From assembly GCA_029778535.1 (NCBI GenBank), contig JAKOQB010000144.1, positions 1 through 64,000 of the forward strand: a stretch of 64,000 nucleotides of DNA. The letters run 5' to 3'. The notes under the pieces are model-generated. The model had not been told where the DNA came from, did no database searches, and saw only the letters and a list, made by a program, of their open reading frames with translations. A program made the position numbers and the translations under genes. Each line of letters begins with the position of its first letter. The first letter of the stretch is position 1. This document shows, piece after piece, positions 30,591 through 42,203 of this stretch. Origin of the DNA: Pseudomonadota bacterium. Its GTDB lineage: Bacteria > Pseudomonadota > Gammaproteobacteria > Burkholderiales > Burkholderiaceae_F.

Positions 30591-32107
30591 CGCCGGCGCC
30601 CGCTGCCGAGCAGCGAGCCGAGCACGCCGCGCACCATCTCGCGCGCGACGGCGGAGCCGACAGTGCGCGCGGCGCTCTTGGCCATCGAATCGACCATCCC
30701 TTCGCGGCGGCCGCCGCGCGGGCCGGTCGAACCGAACAGGATGTCGGAGAGCCCGCCCAGGATTCCGCCGCCCTGCTGCGCCGGCGCTGCGGCGCCGCCC
30801 GTGGGCGCTGCACCCGGCAGCGGCTGTCCGGTTCCGGCGCGTGCCTTCAGCTTCTCGAACGCGCTCTCGCGATCGACCGCTTTTTCGTACTGGCCGGCGA
30901 CGATCGAGCTTTCGATCAGCCGCCTGCGCTCGTCGGGCGTGATCGGGCCGATCTGGCTCGCCGGCGGCAGCACGAATGCGCGTTCGGTGACGGTCGGCGA
31001 TCCCTTCGGGTCGAGGAACGAGATCAGCGCCTCGCCGACCGCGAGTTCCGTGATCGCGCTTCCGATGTCGAGCTTGGGGTTCGGCCGCATCGTGCCGGCG
31101 GCGGTCGCCACCGCCTTCTGGTCGCGCGGCGTGAACGCGCGCAGCGCGTGCTGCACGCGGTTGCCGAGCTGGCCCAGCACCTTGTCCGGAATGTCGAGCG
31201 GGTTCTGCGTGCAGAAATACACGCCGATCCCCTTGGAGCGGATCAGCCGCACCACCTGCTCGACCTTCTCGACCAGCGCCGTGGGCGCCTCGTCGAACAG
31301 CAGGTGCGCCTCGTCGAAGAAGAACACCAGCTTGGGTTTGTCGCGGTCGCCGACCTCGGGCAGCTTCTCGTACAGATCCGACAGCAGCCACAGCAGGAAG
31401 GTCGAGTAAAGCTTCGGCGACTGCAGCAGCTTGTCCGCGGCGAGCACGTTGATCACGCCGCCGCCGTCCACGGTCTGCATCAGGTCCTCGACATTCAGCA
31501 TCGGCTCGCCGAAGAACTTCTCGCCGCCCTGCTGCTCGATCTGCAGCAGGCCGCGCTGGATCGCGCCGATCGACGCCGCCGACACGTTGCCGTACTGGGT
31601 CTTGAACTGCTCGGCGTTATCGCCGACGAATGCAAGCAGCGCGCGCAGGTCCTTCAGGTCCAGTAGCAGCAGGCCGTTGTCGTCGGCGACCTTGAACACC
31701 AGCGCCAGCACGCCTTCCTGCGTCTCGTTCAGATTCAGAAGGCGCGCCAGCAGCAGCGGCCCCATGTCGGAGATCGTCGCGCGCACCGGATGACCCTGCT
31801 CGCCGAACACGTCCCACAGCGTGACCGGACAGCCTTCCCACTTCGGCGCCTCGATCTTCAGCATCTCGAGGCGCGCCTTGAGCTTGTCGGTGAGCGCGCC
31901 CGGCTTTGCGATGCCGGTCAGATCGCCCTTCACGTCGGCCATGAATACCGGCACGCCGATCCGGGAAAAGCTTTCCGCCAGCTTCTGCAGCGTGACGGTC
32001 TTGCCGGTGCCGGTCGCGCCGGTGATACAGCCGTGGCGATTGGCGAGCGCCGGCAGCAGCGCGAGTTCGGTGGTTCCGGCTCGGGCGATGATCAGGGGGT
32101 CGGCCAT
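30587..32107 (-). CDS. DUF853 / HerA-like ATPase
   Basis: [51 protein letters not shown]. Confidence 0.88.
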   Translation of the reverse strand: MADPLIIARAGTTELALLPALANRHGCITGATGTGKTVTLQKLAESFSRIGVPVFMADVKGDLTGIAKPGALTDKLKARLEMLKIEAPKWEGCPVTLWDVFGEQGHPVRATISDMGPLLLARLLNLNETQEGVLALVFKVADDNGLLLLDLKDLRALLAFVGDNAEQFKTQYGNVSAASIGAIQRGLLQIEQQGGEKFFGEPMLNVEDLMQTVDGGGVINVLAADKLLQSPKLYSTFLLWLLSDLYEKLPEVGDRDKPKLVFFFDEAHLLFDEAPTALVEKVEQVVRLIRSKGIGVYFCTQNPLDIPDKVLGQLGNRVQHALRAFTPRDQKAVATAAGTMRPNPKLDIGSAITELAVGEALISFLDPKGSPTVTERAFVLPPASQIGPITPDERRRLIESSIVAGQYEKAVDRESAFEKLKARAGTGQPLPGAAPTGGAAAPAQQGGGILGGLSDILFGSTGPRGGRREGMVDSMAKSAARTVGSAVAREMVRGVLGSLLGSGRRR

Positions 32108-32116
32108 GGTTGCCTC

Positions 32117-32137
32117 GGATTGCGGATTGCGGATTGC
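32117..32137. repeat. Heptanucleotide array (GGATTGC)x3 upstream of the HerA-like gene
   Basis: CGGATTGCGGATTGCGGATTGCGCG. Confidence 0.8.
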
Positions 32138-32161
32138 GCGCAAGCGTAGCGCATGCGAGTC

Positions 32162-32182
32162 GGATCAAGGATCACGGATCAC
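32162..32182. repeat. Heptanucleotide array (GGATCAM)x3 upstream of yebC
   Basis: GGATCAA GGATCAC GGATCAC. Confidence 0.8.
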
Positions 32183-32235
32183 GATTGATAGAATTCGCGC
32201 CCGCTCGCAGTGCCTCCTCCGACTTGGGAAACACC

Positions 32236-32961
32236 ATGGCCGGCCATTCCAAATGGGCCAATATCCAGCATCGCAAGAACCGCCAGGACGCCAAGCGCGG
32301 ATCGCTGTGGACCAAGGTCATCCGTGAAGTGCAGATCGCGGCGCGCGACGGCGGCGGCGATCCGGCGATGAACGCCCGGTTGCGGCTCGCGCTCGACAAG
32401 GCACGGCTGGCCAACGTGCCGAAGGACAAGGTCAACGCCGCGATCGCGCGCGGCACCGGCAAGGGCGAAGGCCAGAACCTCGAGGAGATCCGCTACGAGG
32501 GTTACGGCATCGGCGGCGCCGCGATCATGATCGACTGCGTGACCGACAACCGCACGCGCACGGTGGCGGATGTCCGACACGCGCTGTCCAAGAACGGCGG
32601 CAACCTCGGCACCGACGGCTCGGTCGCGTTCAACTTCAGGCACTGCGGCCAGTTCGTCTTCGCGCCCGGCACCTCGGAAGACAGAGTCATGGAGGCCGCG
32701 CTCGACGCCGGCGCCGACGACGTGACCACCAACGAGGACGGTTCGATCGAAGTGATCTGCGCGCCGGCCGATTTCGGCGCCGTTCAGGAGGCACTCGCCA
32801 AGGCGGGACTGAAGCCCGAGGTCGCGGAGGTGACGATGAAGCCGCTCACCGAGACCCTGCTCACGGGCGAGGACGGCCAGCGGATGCAGAAGCTGCTCGA
32901 CGCGCTGGACGACCTGGACGACGTCCAGGCGGTGTATACGACGGCGGCGATTGAGGCGTGA
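32236..32961 (+). CDS. yebC: YebC/PmpR family transcriptional/translational regulator
   Basis: [56 protein letters not shown]. Confidence 0.95.
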   Translation: MAGHSKWANIQHRKNRQDAKRGSLWTKVIREVQIAARDGGGDPAMNARLRLALDKARLANVPKDKVNAAIARGTGKGEGQNLEEIRYEGYGIGGAAIMIDCVTDNRTRTVADVRHALSKNGGNLGTDGSVAFNFRHCGQFVFAPGTSEDRVMEAALDAGADDVTTNEDGSIEVICAPADFGAVQEALAKAGLKPEVAEVTMKPLTETLLTGEDGQRMQKLLDALDDLDDVQAVYTTAAIEA

Positions 32962-32973
32962 TGTTCGTTGTCC

Positions 32974-33020
32974 GTGATCCGTGATCTGTGATCCGTGATC
33001 CGTGATCCGTGATCCGTGAG
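32974..33020. repeat. Heptanucleotide array (GTGATCC)x6-7
   Basis: GTGATCC GTGATCT GTGATCC x4 GTGAG; ORF start GTG at 33016 is the last unit. Confidence 0.9.
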
Positions 33021-33432
33021 GACTGCTGCGAGCACCGTCTTGAAGACGCACCGCGACCTTCTCGCCTGGCAGGAAGCGATGACGCTTGCCCGGATGATCT
33101 ACAAGGCAACGGAGCGCTTTCCGCGCGCCGAAGAATTCGGATTATCGCTGCAGCTACGGCGCGCCGTCGTTTCCGTCGCCAGTAACATTGCCGAGGGGGC
33201 GGCGCGGCAATCCAGTCGTGAATTTGCGCACTTTCTTAGCGTAAGTCTTGGATCATTGGCCGAACTTGATACGCAGATCGAGCTTGCGGCCTCACTCGAC
33301 TGGATTGATGAACCTGGAGCGCTGCAGGACCAACGCACAAAAGTGGCCCAGCTAATGACGAAACTTCGACAATCGATCTCGCGCCGGACAGGCCACGGAT
33401 CACGGGTCACCGATCACGGATCACGACCATGA
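33016..33432 (+). CDS. Four-helix-bundle protein, S23/23S rRNA intervening-sequence protein family
   Basis: THRDLLAWQEAMTLARMIYKATERFPRAEEFGLSLQLRRAVVSVASNIAEGAARQSSREFAHFLSVSLGSLAELDTQIELA. Confidence 0.88.
   Translation: MRTAASTVLKTHRDLLAWQEAMTLARMIYKATERFPRAEEFGLSLQLRRAVVSVASNIAEGAARQSSREFAHFLSVSLGSLAELDTQIELAASLDWIDEPGALQDQRTKVAQLMTKLRQSISRRTGHGSRVTDHGSRP
33397..33424. repeat. Heptanucleotide array (GGATCAC)x4, inverted relative to 32974-33020
   Basis: GGATCAC GGGTCAC CGATCAC GGATCAC; ends 4 bp before purD ATG. Confidence 0.85.
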
Positions 33433-34751
33433 AAGTCCTCGTCATCGGCTCCGGCGGCCGCGAGCATGCGCTGGCGTGGAAGATCGCGCAGTCGCCGCGC
33501 GTGCAGACGGTGTTCGTGGCGCCGGGCAACGGCGGCACCGCGCGCGACACCGGGCCGCACGCACGACTCGCCAATGTGGCGCTCACCGATATCAAGGCGC
33601 TGGCCGACTTCGCGCGCGAGCATGACGTTGCGCTGACGGTGGTCGGTCCCGAGGCGCCGCTGGCGGCGGGCGTCGTCGACACGTTCCGAGCGCGCGGGCT
33701 GCGCGTGTTCGGGCCGACGCAGGCGGCGGCGCAACTGGAAAGCTCGAAGGACTTCGCCAAGGCCTTCATGAAGCGCCACGGCATTCCGACCGCGGACTAC
33801 CGGACCTTCGCCGACGCGGCGGCGGCACATGCATATGTCGAGCGCAAGGGCGCGCCGATCGTGATCAAGGCCGACGGGCTCGCCGCGGGCAAGGGCGTGG
33901 TCGTCGCGGCCACGCCCGCCGAGGCGCACGCCGCGATCGACGCGATGCTGCTCGACCACCGCATGGGCGCGGCCGGTGCGCGCGTGGTGATCGAGGACTT
34001 CCTTGCCGGCGAGGAAGCGAGCTTCATCGTCATGTGCGACGGCCGCAACGTGCTGGCGCTGGCGAGCAGCCAGGACCACAAGCGCCTGCGCGACGGCGAC
34101 CAGGGCCCGAACACCGGCGGCATGGGCGCGTACTCGCCGGCGCCGGTGATCACGCCGACGCTGCACGCGCGCGTGATGCGAGAAATCATCGTGCCGACGA
34201 TCCAGGGCATGGCGGCCGACGGCATCGTCTACACGGGCTTCCTGTACGCGGGTCTGATGATCGACGACGCGGGCCATGCGCGCACGCTGGAATTCAACTG
34301 CCGGATGGGCGATCCGGAGACACAGCCGATCCTGCTGCGATTGAAGAGCGATCTGGTCGAACTGCTTGAACACGCGGTCGACGGCACGCTCGACCGCGTC
34401 GAGGCCGAATGGGACCGCCGCAGCGCGCTCGGCGTCGTGGTCGCCGCCGCCGGCTACCCCGACGCTGCGCGCAAGGGCGACGTGATCCACAGCCTGCCCG
34501 CCGATACCGAGGACTGCGTGACCTTTCACGCCGGCACCGCGCTCACCGCCGACGGCACGCTTGTCACCAGCGGCGGCCGCGTGCTGTGCGTGACCGCGCT
34601 CGGCGACAGCGTGCGCGCCGCGCAGCGACGTGCGTACGAGGCGGTCGTGCAGGTGAAGTTCGTCGGTGCGCAGTACCGCACCGACATCGGCCATCGCGCG
34701 ATCGGCCGCGGACAGGGCGCGCCGAACCCGACGCGCGGGAGTGCATCGTGA
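33429..34751 (+). CDS. purD: Phosphoribosylamine-glycine ligase
   Basis: MKVLVIGSGGREHALAWKIAQSPRVQTVFVAPGNGGTA...IKADGLAAGKGVVVA. Confidence 0.96.
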   Translation: MKVLVIGSGGREHALAWKIAQSPRVQTVFVAPGNGGTARDTGPHARLANVALTDIKALADFAREHDVALTVVGPEAPLAAGVVDTFRARGLRVFGPTQAAAQLESSKDFAKAFMKRHGIPTADYRTFADAAAAHAYVERKGAPIVIKADGLAAGKGVVVAATPAEAHAAIDAMLLDHRMGAAGARVVIEDFLAGEEASFIVMCDGRNVLALASSQDHKRLRDGDQGPNTGGMGAYSPAPVITPTLHARVMREIIVPTIQGMAADGIVYTGFLYAGLMIDDAGHARTLEFNCRMGDPETQPILLRLKSDLVELLEHAVDGTLDRVEAEWDRRSALGVVVAAAGYPDAARKGDVIHSLPADTEDCVTFHAGTALTADGTLVTSGGRVLCVTALGDSVRAAQRRAYEAVVQVKFVGAQYRTDIGHRAIGRGQGAPNPTRGSAS

Positions 34752-36739
34752 CCTACACCGTCGAGCAGCACATCCAGCTGAAGCGTGTTTCCGAAATCGC
34801 CGCGTCGCCCGACGGCACGTGGCTCGCCGTGGTCGTGCAGCGGCTCGACCGCGACGGCGCCAGGTACGTCAGTGATCTGTGGCGCGTGCCGACCGACGGC
34901 GGTGCGGCCGTGCAGCTGACGCGCGGCGACTGCAAGGACAGCGCGCCATGCTTTCGCCGCGACGGCTCGCTCGGCTTCCTGTCGAACCGGCAGCCGAACG
35001 AGATCAAGGCGGACGAGGAAGCGGAGAAGCGGATGCAGGTCTGGCTGCTGCCGGCGACGGGCGGCGAGCCGAAGCAGTTGACCGACGAGCCGCTCGGCGT
35101 CGAGGCCTTCCGCTTCGCGCGCAGCGCGGACCGGCTGGTGCTGTTCGCACCCGTCATCAGTGGCGTGCCGCACGAGCAGCAGCGCGAGGTCGCAACCCGG
35201 CGCGCCAAAGACGGCCCGAGCGCGCGGCGCTTCACGCGCCAGCCGGTGCGGCACTGGGATCACTGGCTGCACGAGAACCCGGATCTCGCCTGCACGCACG
35301 TGATCGCATACGACGCGTCGGGCGGCGAGCGCGTGGACCTCACGCCCGAGGCGCGGCGCGAATTCGCGATCGAGCCGGCGCTCGACGTGTCGGCCGACGG
35401 CAAGCGCGTCGTGGTGACGCGGCAGACGCCGGGCAAGGACCGCGAGCTCGACACCACGCTGCTGGTCATCGACCTCGAGACGAGGGCGCAGCGCGTGTAC
35501 GGCGAGGCGGACCACGTCAACTTCGAGGCACCGCTGTTCTCCCCCGACGGCAACCGCATCGCCACCGCGCGCAGCACGCGCAGCCCCAAGCTCGCGGTGC
35601 GGCCGGTGGCGACGATCATCGACGTCGCCGGCGGCGAGATGCGGCAACTCGCCGCACACTGGGATCGCTGGCCCAGCATCGCGCGCTGGAGCCACGACGG
35701 CAAGCAGCTCGTCGCCACCGCCGACGACGAGGGCCACACGCCCGTGTTCACGATCGACGCCGCCAACGGCACTGTCGAGCGCATCACCGCGTGGGCGGCG
35801 GGCGGCGCGCACTCGAACCTCGACGTGCTGCCGGACGGTCGCATCGTCGGCATTCGCTCGACGCTACTCGACGCGCCCGAGTGCTTCGTCGTCGAACCGA
35901 AGCCGGTCGCAATGCCGAAGCCGCTGGCGCGCCTTTCCGGCTTCACGCCGGCCGCCGAGTGGGCCGAGGTCGAAAGCTTCACGACGCGCTCGACCGACGG
36001 CACGCCGATCCAGTCGTTCCTCGTCAAGCCGAAGGACGTGGCGGGCAGGCTGCCGCTCGCGCTGTGGATCCACGGCGGCCCTATCGGCATGGACGTCGAC
36101 GGCTGGCACTGGCGCTGGAACCCGCTGCTCGCGGTGGCAGCGGGCTACGCGGTCGCGCTGCCGAACCCGCGCGGATCGACCGGCTTCGGACAGGACTTCG
36201 TGCAGGGCATCTGGGGCAACGTGTGGGGCGACCAGTGCTACCGGGACCTGATGGCGGTCACCGATGCGCTGGTGGCGCGGCCCGACATCGACCCCGCGCG
36301 CACGATGGCGATGGGCGGATCGTTCGGCGGCTACATGACGAACTGGATCGGCACGCAGACCGATCGCTTCAAGTGCCTCGTCACGCACGCCAGCATCGTG
36401 ACGATGGCGCAGTTCACCGGCACCACCGATCATCCGGCGTGGTGGTATCTGGAGATGGGCGGCGAGAATCCGTACGAGGACATGGCGCAGTTCGACCGTT
36501 TCGCGCCGATCCGCCACATCCGCAACTGGAAGACGCCGGTCTTGATCATCCACGGCGAACTCGACTACCGCTGCCCGGTCAACGAAGGGCTGAACCTGTT
36601 CGAAGCGCTGCAGTACCACGGGGTGCAGAGCGAACTGCTGCTGTTCCCGGACGAGAACCACTGGATCCTGAAGCCGAAGAACATCGTCGCGTGGTACGAC
36701 GCGGTGCTCGGGTTCATCGGCCGGCACCTGAAGACATGA
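34748..36739 (+). CDS. S9 family (prolyl oligopeptidase-like) peptidase
   Basis: [18 protein letters not shown]...[19 protein letters not shown]...[31 protein letters not shown]...[17 protein letters not shown]. Confidence 0.9.
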   Translation: MTYTVEQHIQLKRVSEIAASPDGTWLAVVVQRLDRDGARYVSDLWRVPTDGGAAVQLTRGDCKDSAPCFRRDGSLGFLSNRQPNEIKADEEAEKRMQVWLLPATGGEPKQLTDEPLGVEAFRFARSADRLVLFAPVISGVPHEQQREVATRRAKDGPSARRFTRQPVRHWDHWLHENPDLACTHVIAYDASGGERVDLTPEARREFAIEPALDVSADGKRVVVTRQTPGKDRELDTTLLVIDLETRAQRVYGEADHVNFEAPLFSPDGNRIATARSTRSPKLAVRPVATIIDVAGGEMRQLAAHWDRWPSIARWSHDGKQLVATADDEGHTPVFTIDAANGTVERITAWAAGGAHSNLDVLPDGRIVGIRSTLLDAPECFVVEPKPVAMPKPLARLSGFTPAAEWAEVESFTTRSTDGTPIQSFLVKPKDVAGRLPLALWIHGGPIGMDVDGWHWRWNPLLAVAAGYAVALPNPRGSTGFGQDFVQGIWGNVWGDQCYRDLMAVTDALVARPDIDPARTMAMGGSFGGYMTNWIGTQTDRFKCLVTHASIVTMAQFTGTTDHPAWWYLEMGGENPYEDMAQFDRFAPIRHIRNWKTPVLIIHGELDYRCPVNEGLNLFEALQYHGVQSELLLFPDENHWILKPKNIVAWYDAVLGFIGRHLKT

Positions 36740-37737
36740 GCGAATTCGTCGACTCGCAATCGGCGCGCGAATACCTGCTCGGACTGCAGGAGCGCATCGT
36801 CGCGAAGTTCGTGCAGCTCGACGGCCGACCGTTCGTGCGCGACGTGTGGGAGAAGCCGCGCGGCACGCCGCTCGACGGCGGCGGGCTGACCCGCATGTGC
36901 GAGAACGGCAACCTGCTCGAGCGCGGCGGCGTCGGCTTCTCGCACGTCAAGGGCGCGCAGTTGCCGCCGTCGGCCTCCGCCGGCCGCCCCGAACTGGCCG
37001 GCCGCGGCTTCGAGGCGATGGGCGTGTCGCTCGTGTTCCACCCGCGCAACCCGTATGTGCCCACCGTGCACATGAATGTGCGGTTCTTCGTCGCGCGCGC
37101 GCCGAATAACACCCCCTCTCCCCTGGGAGAGGGGGCGGGCGGCGAGGGTGAGCCCGACCTTGCGGCGAACCGCCGGACATCGGAGCGAAGCAAAGATGTC
37201 TGGTGGTTCGGCGGCGGCATGGACCTGACGCCGTACTACGGCTTCGAGGAAGACGCGCGCCACTTCCACGCCACGTGCAAGTCGGCGCTGCAGCCGTTCG
37301 GCGCCGACCTGTATCCGCGCTTCAAGAAGTGGTGCGACGAATACTTCTTTCTCAAGCACCGGAACGAACCGCGCGGTGTCGGCGGCATCTTCTTCGACGA
37401 CTTCAACGCGCTCGGATTCGAGCGCAGCTTCGAGATGCTGCGCGCGGTCGGCGACGCCTTCCTCGAGGCATACGTGCCGATCGTCGAGCGACGCTGGAAC
37501 CATCCGTTCGGCGAGCGCGAGCGCGATTTCCAGGCCTACCGGCGCGGCCGCTACGTCGAATTCAACCTGGTGTACGACCGCGGCACGCTGTTCGGGCTGC
37601 AGTCGGGCGGGCGCACCGAATCGATCCTGATGTCGCTGCCGCCGGTGGTGAAGTGGCGCTACGACTGGCACCCCGCGCCCGGCACGCCGGAGGCGCGGTT
37701 GTACAGCGACTTCCTTCGCCCGCGGGACTGGGCTTGA
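36736..37737 (+). CDS. hemF: Oxygen-dependent coproporphyrinogen III oxidase, with in-frame repeat insertion
   Basis: [38 protein letters not shown]...[24 protein letters not shown]...[33 protein letters not shown]. Confidence 0.93.
   Translation: MSEFVDSQSAREYLLGLQERIVAKFVQLDGRPFVRDVWEKPRGTPLDGGGLTRMCENGNLLERGGVGFSHVKGAQLPPSASAGRPELAGRGFEAMGVSLVFHPRNPYVPTVHMNVRFFVARAPNNTPSPLGEGAGGEGEPDLAANRRTSERSKDVWWFGGGMDLTPYYGFEEDARHFHATCKSALQPFGADLYPRFKKWCDEYFFLKHRNEPRGVGGIFFDDFNALGFERSFEMLRAVGDAFLEAYVPIVERRWNHPFGERERDFQAYRRGRYVEFNLVYDRGTLFGLQSGGRTESILMSLPPVVKWRYDWHPAPGTPEARLYSDFLRPRDWA
37102..37196. repeat. Palindromic repeat element inside hemF
   Basis: CCCTCTCCCCTGGGAGAGGG at 37114-37133 followed by GGCGGGCGGCGAGGGTGAG; encodes [31 protein letters not shown]. 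Confidence 0.75.
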
Positions 37738-38387
37738 TGCCGGCACCGATCGGCCTGCTCGGCGGCAGCTTCGATCCGATTCACGTCGGGCACCTGCAGC
37801 TCGCGCGCGACGCGTTGCGCCAGCTCGCGCTTGCCGAGGTGCGCTTCGTGCCGGCCGGGCAGCCGTGGCAGAAGCACGTCGCGACCGATGCCGCGCATCG
37901 GGTGCGCATGGTCGAGCTGGCGATTCGCGGCGAACCGGGCTTCGCGCTCGACCGGCACGAGATCGAGCGCGGCGGCCCGACCTACACGATCGACACGCTG
38001 CGCGCGCTGCGCGCCGCGCGCGGTGCCGACGTGCCGCTGGTGCTGATCATCGGCAGCGACCAGATGCAGCGGCTCGACACCTGGCACGAATGGCAGCGCC
38101 TGCTCGAGTTCGCACACCTCGCGGTCGCGCGCCGCAACGACGCGGTGCTGACGCTCAGCTGGCCGCTGCAGGAGTACTACAACTCGCACTGGGCGCGCGC
38201 GGACGCGATCACGCAGCGGCCGGCCGGCGCGGTCGTCGAGATCGACATGACGCCGGTCGACGCGTCGGCCACCGAGATCCGCGCGCTGCTCGCCGCGCCG
38301 CAGTCGCCCGCGCGCGACGCGCGGCTGGCCGCGATCGTTCCGGCCGCGGTGCTCGACTATATTCACGCGCATTCCCTTTACCGCTGA
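37737..38387 (+). CDS. nadD: Nicotinate-nucleotide adenylyltransferase
   Basis: IGLLGGSFDPIHVGHLQLARDALRQLALAEVRFVPAGQPWQK. Confidence 0.94.
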   Translation: MPAPIGLLGGSFDPIHVGHLQLARDALRQLALAEVRFVPAGQPWQKHVATDAAHRVRMVELAIRGEPGFALDRHEIERGGPTYTIDTLRALRAARGADVPLVLIIGSDQMQRLDTWHEWQRLLEFAHLAVARRNDAVLTLSWPLQEYYNSHWARADAITQRPAGAVVEIDMTPVDASATEIRALLAAPQSPARDARLAAIVPAAVLDYIHAHSLYR

Positions 38388-38391
38388 AAGC

Positions 38392-38766
38392 ATGGACATC
38401 CGCAAGCTGCAGCGCCTCGTCGTCGACGCGCTGGAGGACGTGAAGGCGCAGGACATCGTCGTGCTCAACACCAGCAAGCTGTCGGATCTGTTCGACCGCG
38501 TGATCGTCGCCAGCGGCACCTCGAACCGGCAGACGCGCGCGCTGGCGGCCAACGTGGTGGAGAAGGTCAAGGCCGCCGGCGGGCAGGTGATCAGCGTCGA
38601 AGGGACCGACGCCGGCGAATGGGTGCTGGTCGATCTCGGCGACGTGGTCGTGCACCTGATGCAGCCCGCCATCCGCAAGTACTACGGGCTGGAGGAAATC
38701 TGGGGCGGCAAGCCGGTCCGGATGAAGCTCGCGGCCGAATCGCGCCGCTCGGCGGCGCCGGCGTGA
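38392..38766 (+). CDS. rsfS: Ribosome silencing factor RsfS
   Basis: LVVDALEDVKAQDIVVLNTSKLSDLFDRVIVASGTSNRQTRALA...EWVLVDLGDVVVHLMQPAIRKYYGLEEIW. Confidence 0.94.
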   Translation: MDIRKLQRLVVDALEDVKAQDIVVLNTSKLSDLFDRVIVASGTSNRQTRALAANVVEKVKAAGGQVISVEGTDAGEWVLVDLGDVVVHLMQPAIRKYYGLEEIWGGKPVRMKLAAESRRSAAPA

Positions 38767-38824
38767 ACCGTCCGAGCCCGCGCGCATTAGACCGACGGCG
38801 GTATCCCGCCGGGTCGCTTTGACG

Positions 38825-39292
38825 GTGAGAATCACCGTGGTGGCCGTCGGCCAGCGCCAGCCGCGCTGGGCCGAAGAGGCGATCGACGATTTCCTCCAGC
38901 GGTTTCCATCCGGGTTCACCGTGACGATCAGGGAAGTCAGAGCCGAGACGCGCAGTGGCCAGCCGCTCGAGCGCATCCTCGCCGCGGAAGCCGAGCGGCT
39001 GCGCGTGGCGATTCCGCCCGGCGCCGTCTTGGTCGCGCTCGACGAGCGCGGCCAGGACTGGACCACGGCCCGCTTCGCCGAGCAGCTCGGCAAGTGGCGC
39101 GACGCGTCCGAGCCGGTGACGTTCCTGATCGGCGGGCCCGACGGGCTCGCCCCCGAAATCAAGCGCGCGGCGCGCGTGCTGCTGCGGCTGTCGAGCCTGA
39201 CGCTGCCGCACGCGCTGGCGCGCGTGCTGCTCATCGAGCAGCTCTACCGCGCCTGGTCGCTGCTGGCCGGGCACCCCTACCATCGCGCATGA
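38825..39292 (+). CDS. rlmH: 23S rRNA (pseudouridine1915-N3)-methyltransferase RlmH
   Basis: MRITVVAVGQRQPRWAEEAIDDFLQRFP...FLIGGPDGLAPEIKRAA...LSSLTLPHALARVLLIEQLYRAWSLLAGHPYHRA. Confidence 0.94.
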   Translation: MRITVVAVGQRQPRWAEEAIDDFLQRFPSGFTVTIREVRAETRSGQPLERILAAEAERLRVAIPPGAVLVALDERGQDWTTARFAEQLGKWRDASEPVTFLIGGPDGLAPEIKRAARVLLRLSSLTLPHALARVLLIEQLYRAWSLLAGHPYHRA

Positions 39293-39909
39293 CTGATCTC
39301 TACCTCGCCTCCCGCAGCTCGCGCCGGCGTGACCTGCTGAAGCAGATCGGCGTGCGGTTCGAGCCGCTGCTGCTGCGGCTGGCGCAGCCGCGCGGCCCGG
39401 ACATCGACGAGGTCCAGCACGCCGACGAATCGGCCGCCGCGTACGTCGAGCGCATTGCGCACGCGAAGGCCGAACTCGGGCTGCGCGTGCTCACGATGCG
39501 CTCGATGCTGCTGAAGCCCGTGCTCGCGGCCGACACGATCGTGATCGTCGACGACGCCGTGCTCGGCAAGCCCGCCAACCCGACCGAGGCGGCCGCGTCG
39601 CTGCGCCGGCTGGCCGGCCGCGAGCACGAGGTGCGCACCGCCGTGGCGCTCGCCTTCGGCGGCATGACCACCCCGCGCGTGAGCGTCGTCACGTCGGCCA
39701 CGCGCGTGCGGATGCGCGAGATCAGCGACGCCGAGATCACCCGCTACTGCGCCACCGCCGAGCCGTACGACAAGGCCGGCGGCTACGCGATCCAGGGCAT
39801 GGCCGCGATCTTCATCGAGCGCATCGAGGGCAGCTACTCCGGCGTGATGGGCCTGCCGCTCGCCGAGACCGCGGAACTGCTGAAGCAGGCCGGCATGCCG
39901 GTGCTCTGA
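39289..39909 (+). CDS. maf: Maf-like nucleotide pyrophosphatase
   Basis: LYLASRSSRRRDLLKQIGVRFEPL...VLAADTIVIVDDAVLGKP...EPYDKAGGYAIQGMAAIFIERIEGSYSGVMGLPLAET. Confidence 0.92.
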   Translation: MTDLYLASRSSRRRDLLKQIGVRFEPLLLRLAQPRGPDIDEVQHADESAAAYVERIAHAKAELGLRVLTMRSMLLKPVLAADTIVIVDDAVLGKPANPTEAAASLRRLAGREHEVRTAVALAFGGMTTPRVSVVTSATRVRMREISDAEITRYCATAEPYDKAGGYAIQGMAAIFIERIEGSYSGVMGLPLAETAELLKQAGMPVL

Positions 39910-39992
39910 CTGCGGCCGCGGTCGGTTAGTATCGTTGCAGTTCATTTCGCGGCCGACGCCGGGCCGCCCCAAGGCGGTCGCGCCACCTTCTC

Positions 39993-40039
39993 CGGACAAG
40001 GTGCACGTGCGACGCGCAGCGTCGCGTACACCTTGTCCG
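39993..40039. promoter_or_regulatory. Strong 5'-leader hairpin just upstream of rng
   Basis: CGGACAAGGTG...GCGACGC-gca-GCGTCGC...CACCTTGTCCG; 11-bp and 7-bp perfect stems with 3-nt loop; 10 nt before the ATG. Confidence 0.6.
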
Positions 40040-40049
40040 AACGATCGTC

Positions 40050-41507
<1,458 letters not shown>

Positions 41508-41539
41508 CTCGGGCACAGATCGCCGTCGCCGGGCCGTGC

Positions 41540-41607
41540 CATGCCCGCGAACGCGGGCATCCAGACGATGCGAGACCCACTGGATTCCCGCTTGCGCGGG
41601 AATGACA
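41540..41607. repeat. Dispersed palindromic repeat (GCGGGAATGAC family)
   Basis: ATGCCCGCGAACGCGGGCATCCAG ... CTGGATTCCCGCTTGCGCGGGAATGACAC. Confidence 0.8.
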
Positions 41608-41615
41608 CGTCCAGC

Positions 41616-42203
41616 TCAGCTCTTCGGCACCCTTCCGAGCAGATAGAACTCGTCGTTCGGCCGCATGCCGATCATGTTGGCCATGCGGTTCGACAGCGCG
41701 AAGAACGCGGCCACCGCGCCGATGTCCCAGATGTCCTCGTCGCTGAAGCCGTGCGCGCGCAGGCTTTCGAAGTCCGCGTCGTCGATCGCGTATGCCTCGT
41801 TGGCGACCTTGAGCGCGAAGTCGAGCATCGCCTTCTGCCTCGGCGTGATGTCGGCCTTGCGGTAGTTGATCGCGACCTGGTCGGCCAGCCGCGGATTCTT
41901 CGCGCGGATGCGCAGAATCGCGCCGTGCGCGACCACGCAGTAATGGCACTGGTTGGCGCCGCTGGTGGCCACCACGATCATCTCGCGCTCGGCCTTGGTC
42001 AGGCCGCTGTCCTTTTCCATCAGCGCGTCGTGATAGGCGAAGAACGCGCGGAACTCGTCCGGCCGGTGCGCCAGCGTCAGGAACACGTTGGGCACGAAGC
42101 CCGACTTCTCCTGCACCGCGAGGATGCGGGCCCGGATGTCCTCCGGCAGGTCCTTCAGTTCCGGCACCGGATAACGGCTGATTCGTTGAGGGGCTGCAGT
42201 CAT
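41616..42203 (-). CDS. AhpD/carboxymuconolactone decarboxylase-like peroxidase-related enzyme
   Basis: SGLTKAEREMIVVATSGANQCHYCVVAHGAILR; CxxC-H signature. Confidence 0.9.
   Translation of the reverse strand: MTAAPQRISRYPVPELKDLPEDIRARILAVQEKSGFVPNVFLTLAHRPDEFRAFFAYHDALMEKDSGLTKAEREMIVVATSGANQCHYCVVAHGAILRIRAKNPRLADQVAINYRKADITPRQKAMLDFALKVANEAYAIDDADFESLRAHGFSDEDIWDIGAVAAFFALSNRMANMIGMRPNDEFYLLGRVPKS

Noticed and set aside
32960-33430. CRISPR-like array
   Set aside because: Units are 7 bp, contiguous, without spacers; treated as heptanucleotide tandem repeats.
34879-36735. N-terminal part of the 952-aa ORF 34879-37737
   Set aside because: Only the region from ATG 36736 matches a protein (HemF); the upstream part is an out-of-frame reading of the S9 peptidase gene.
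41540-41607. Rho-independent terminator after rng
   Set aside because: Palindromic but no T tract, and near-identical to repeats elsewhere in the window; classed as a dispersed palindromic repeat.
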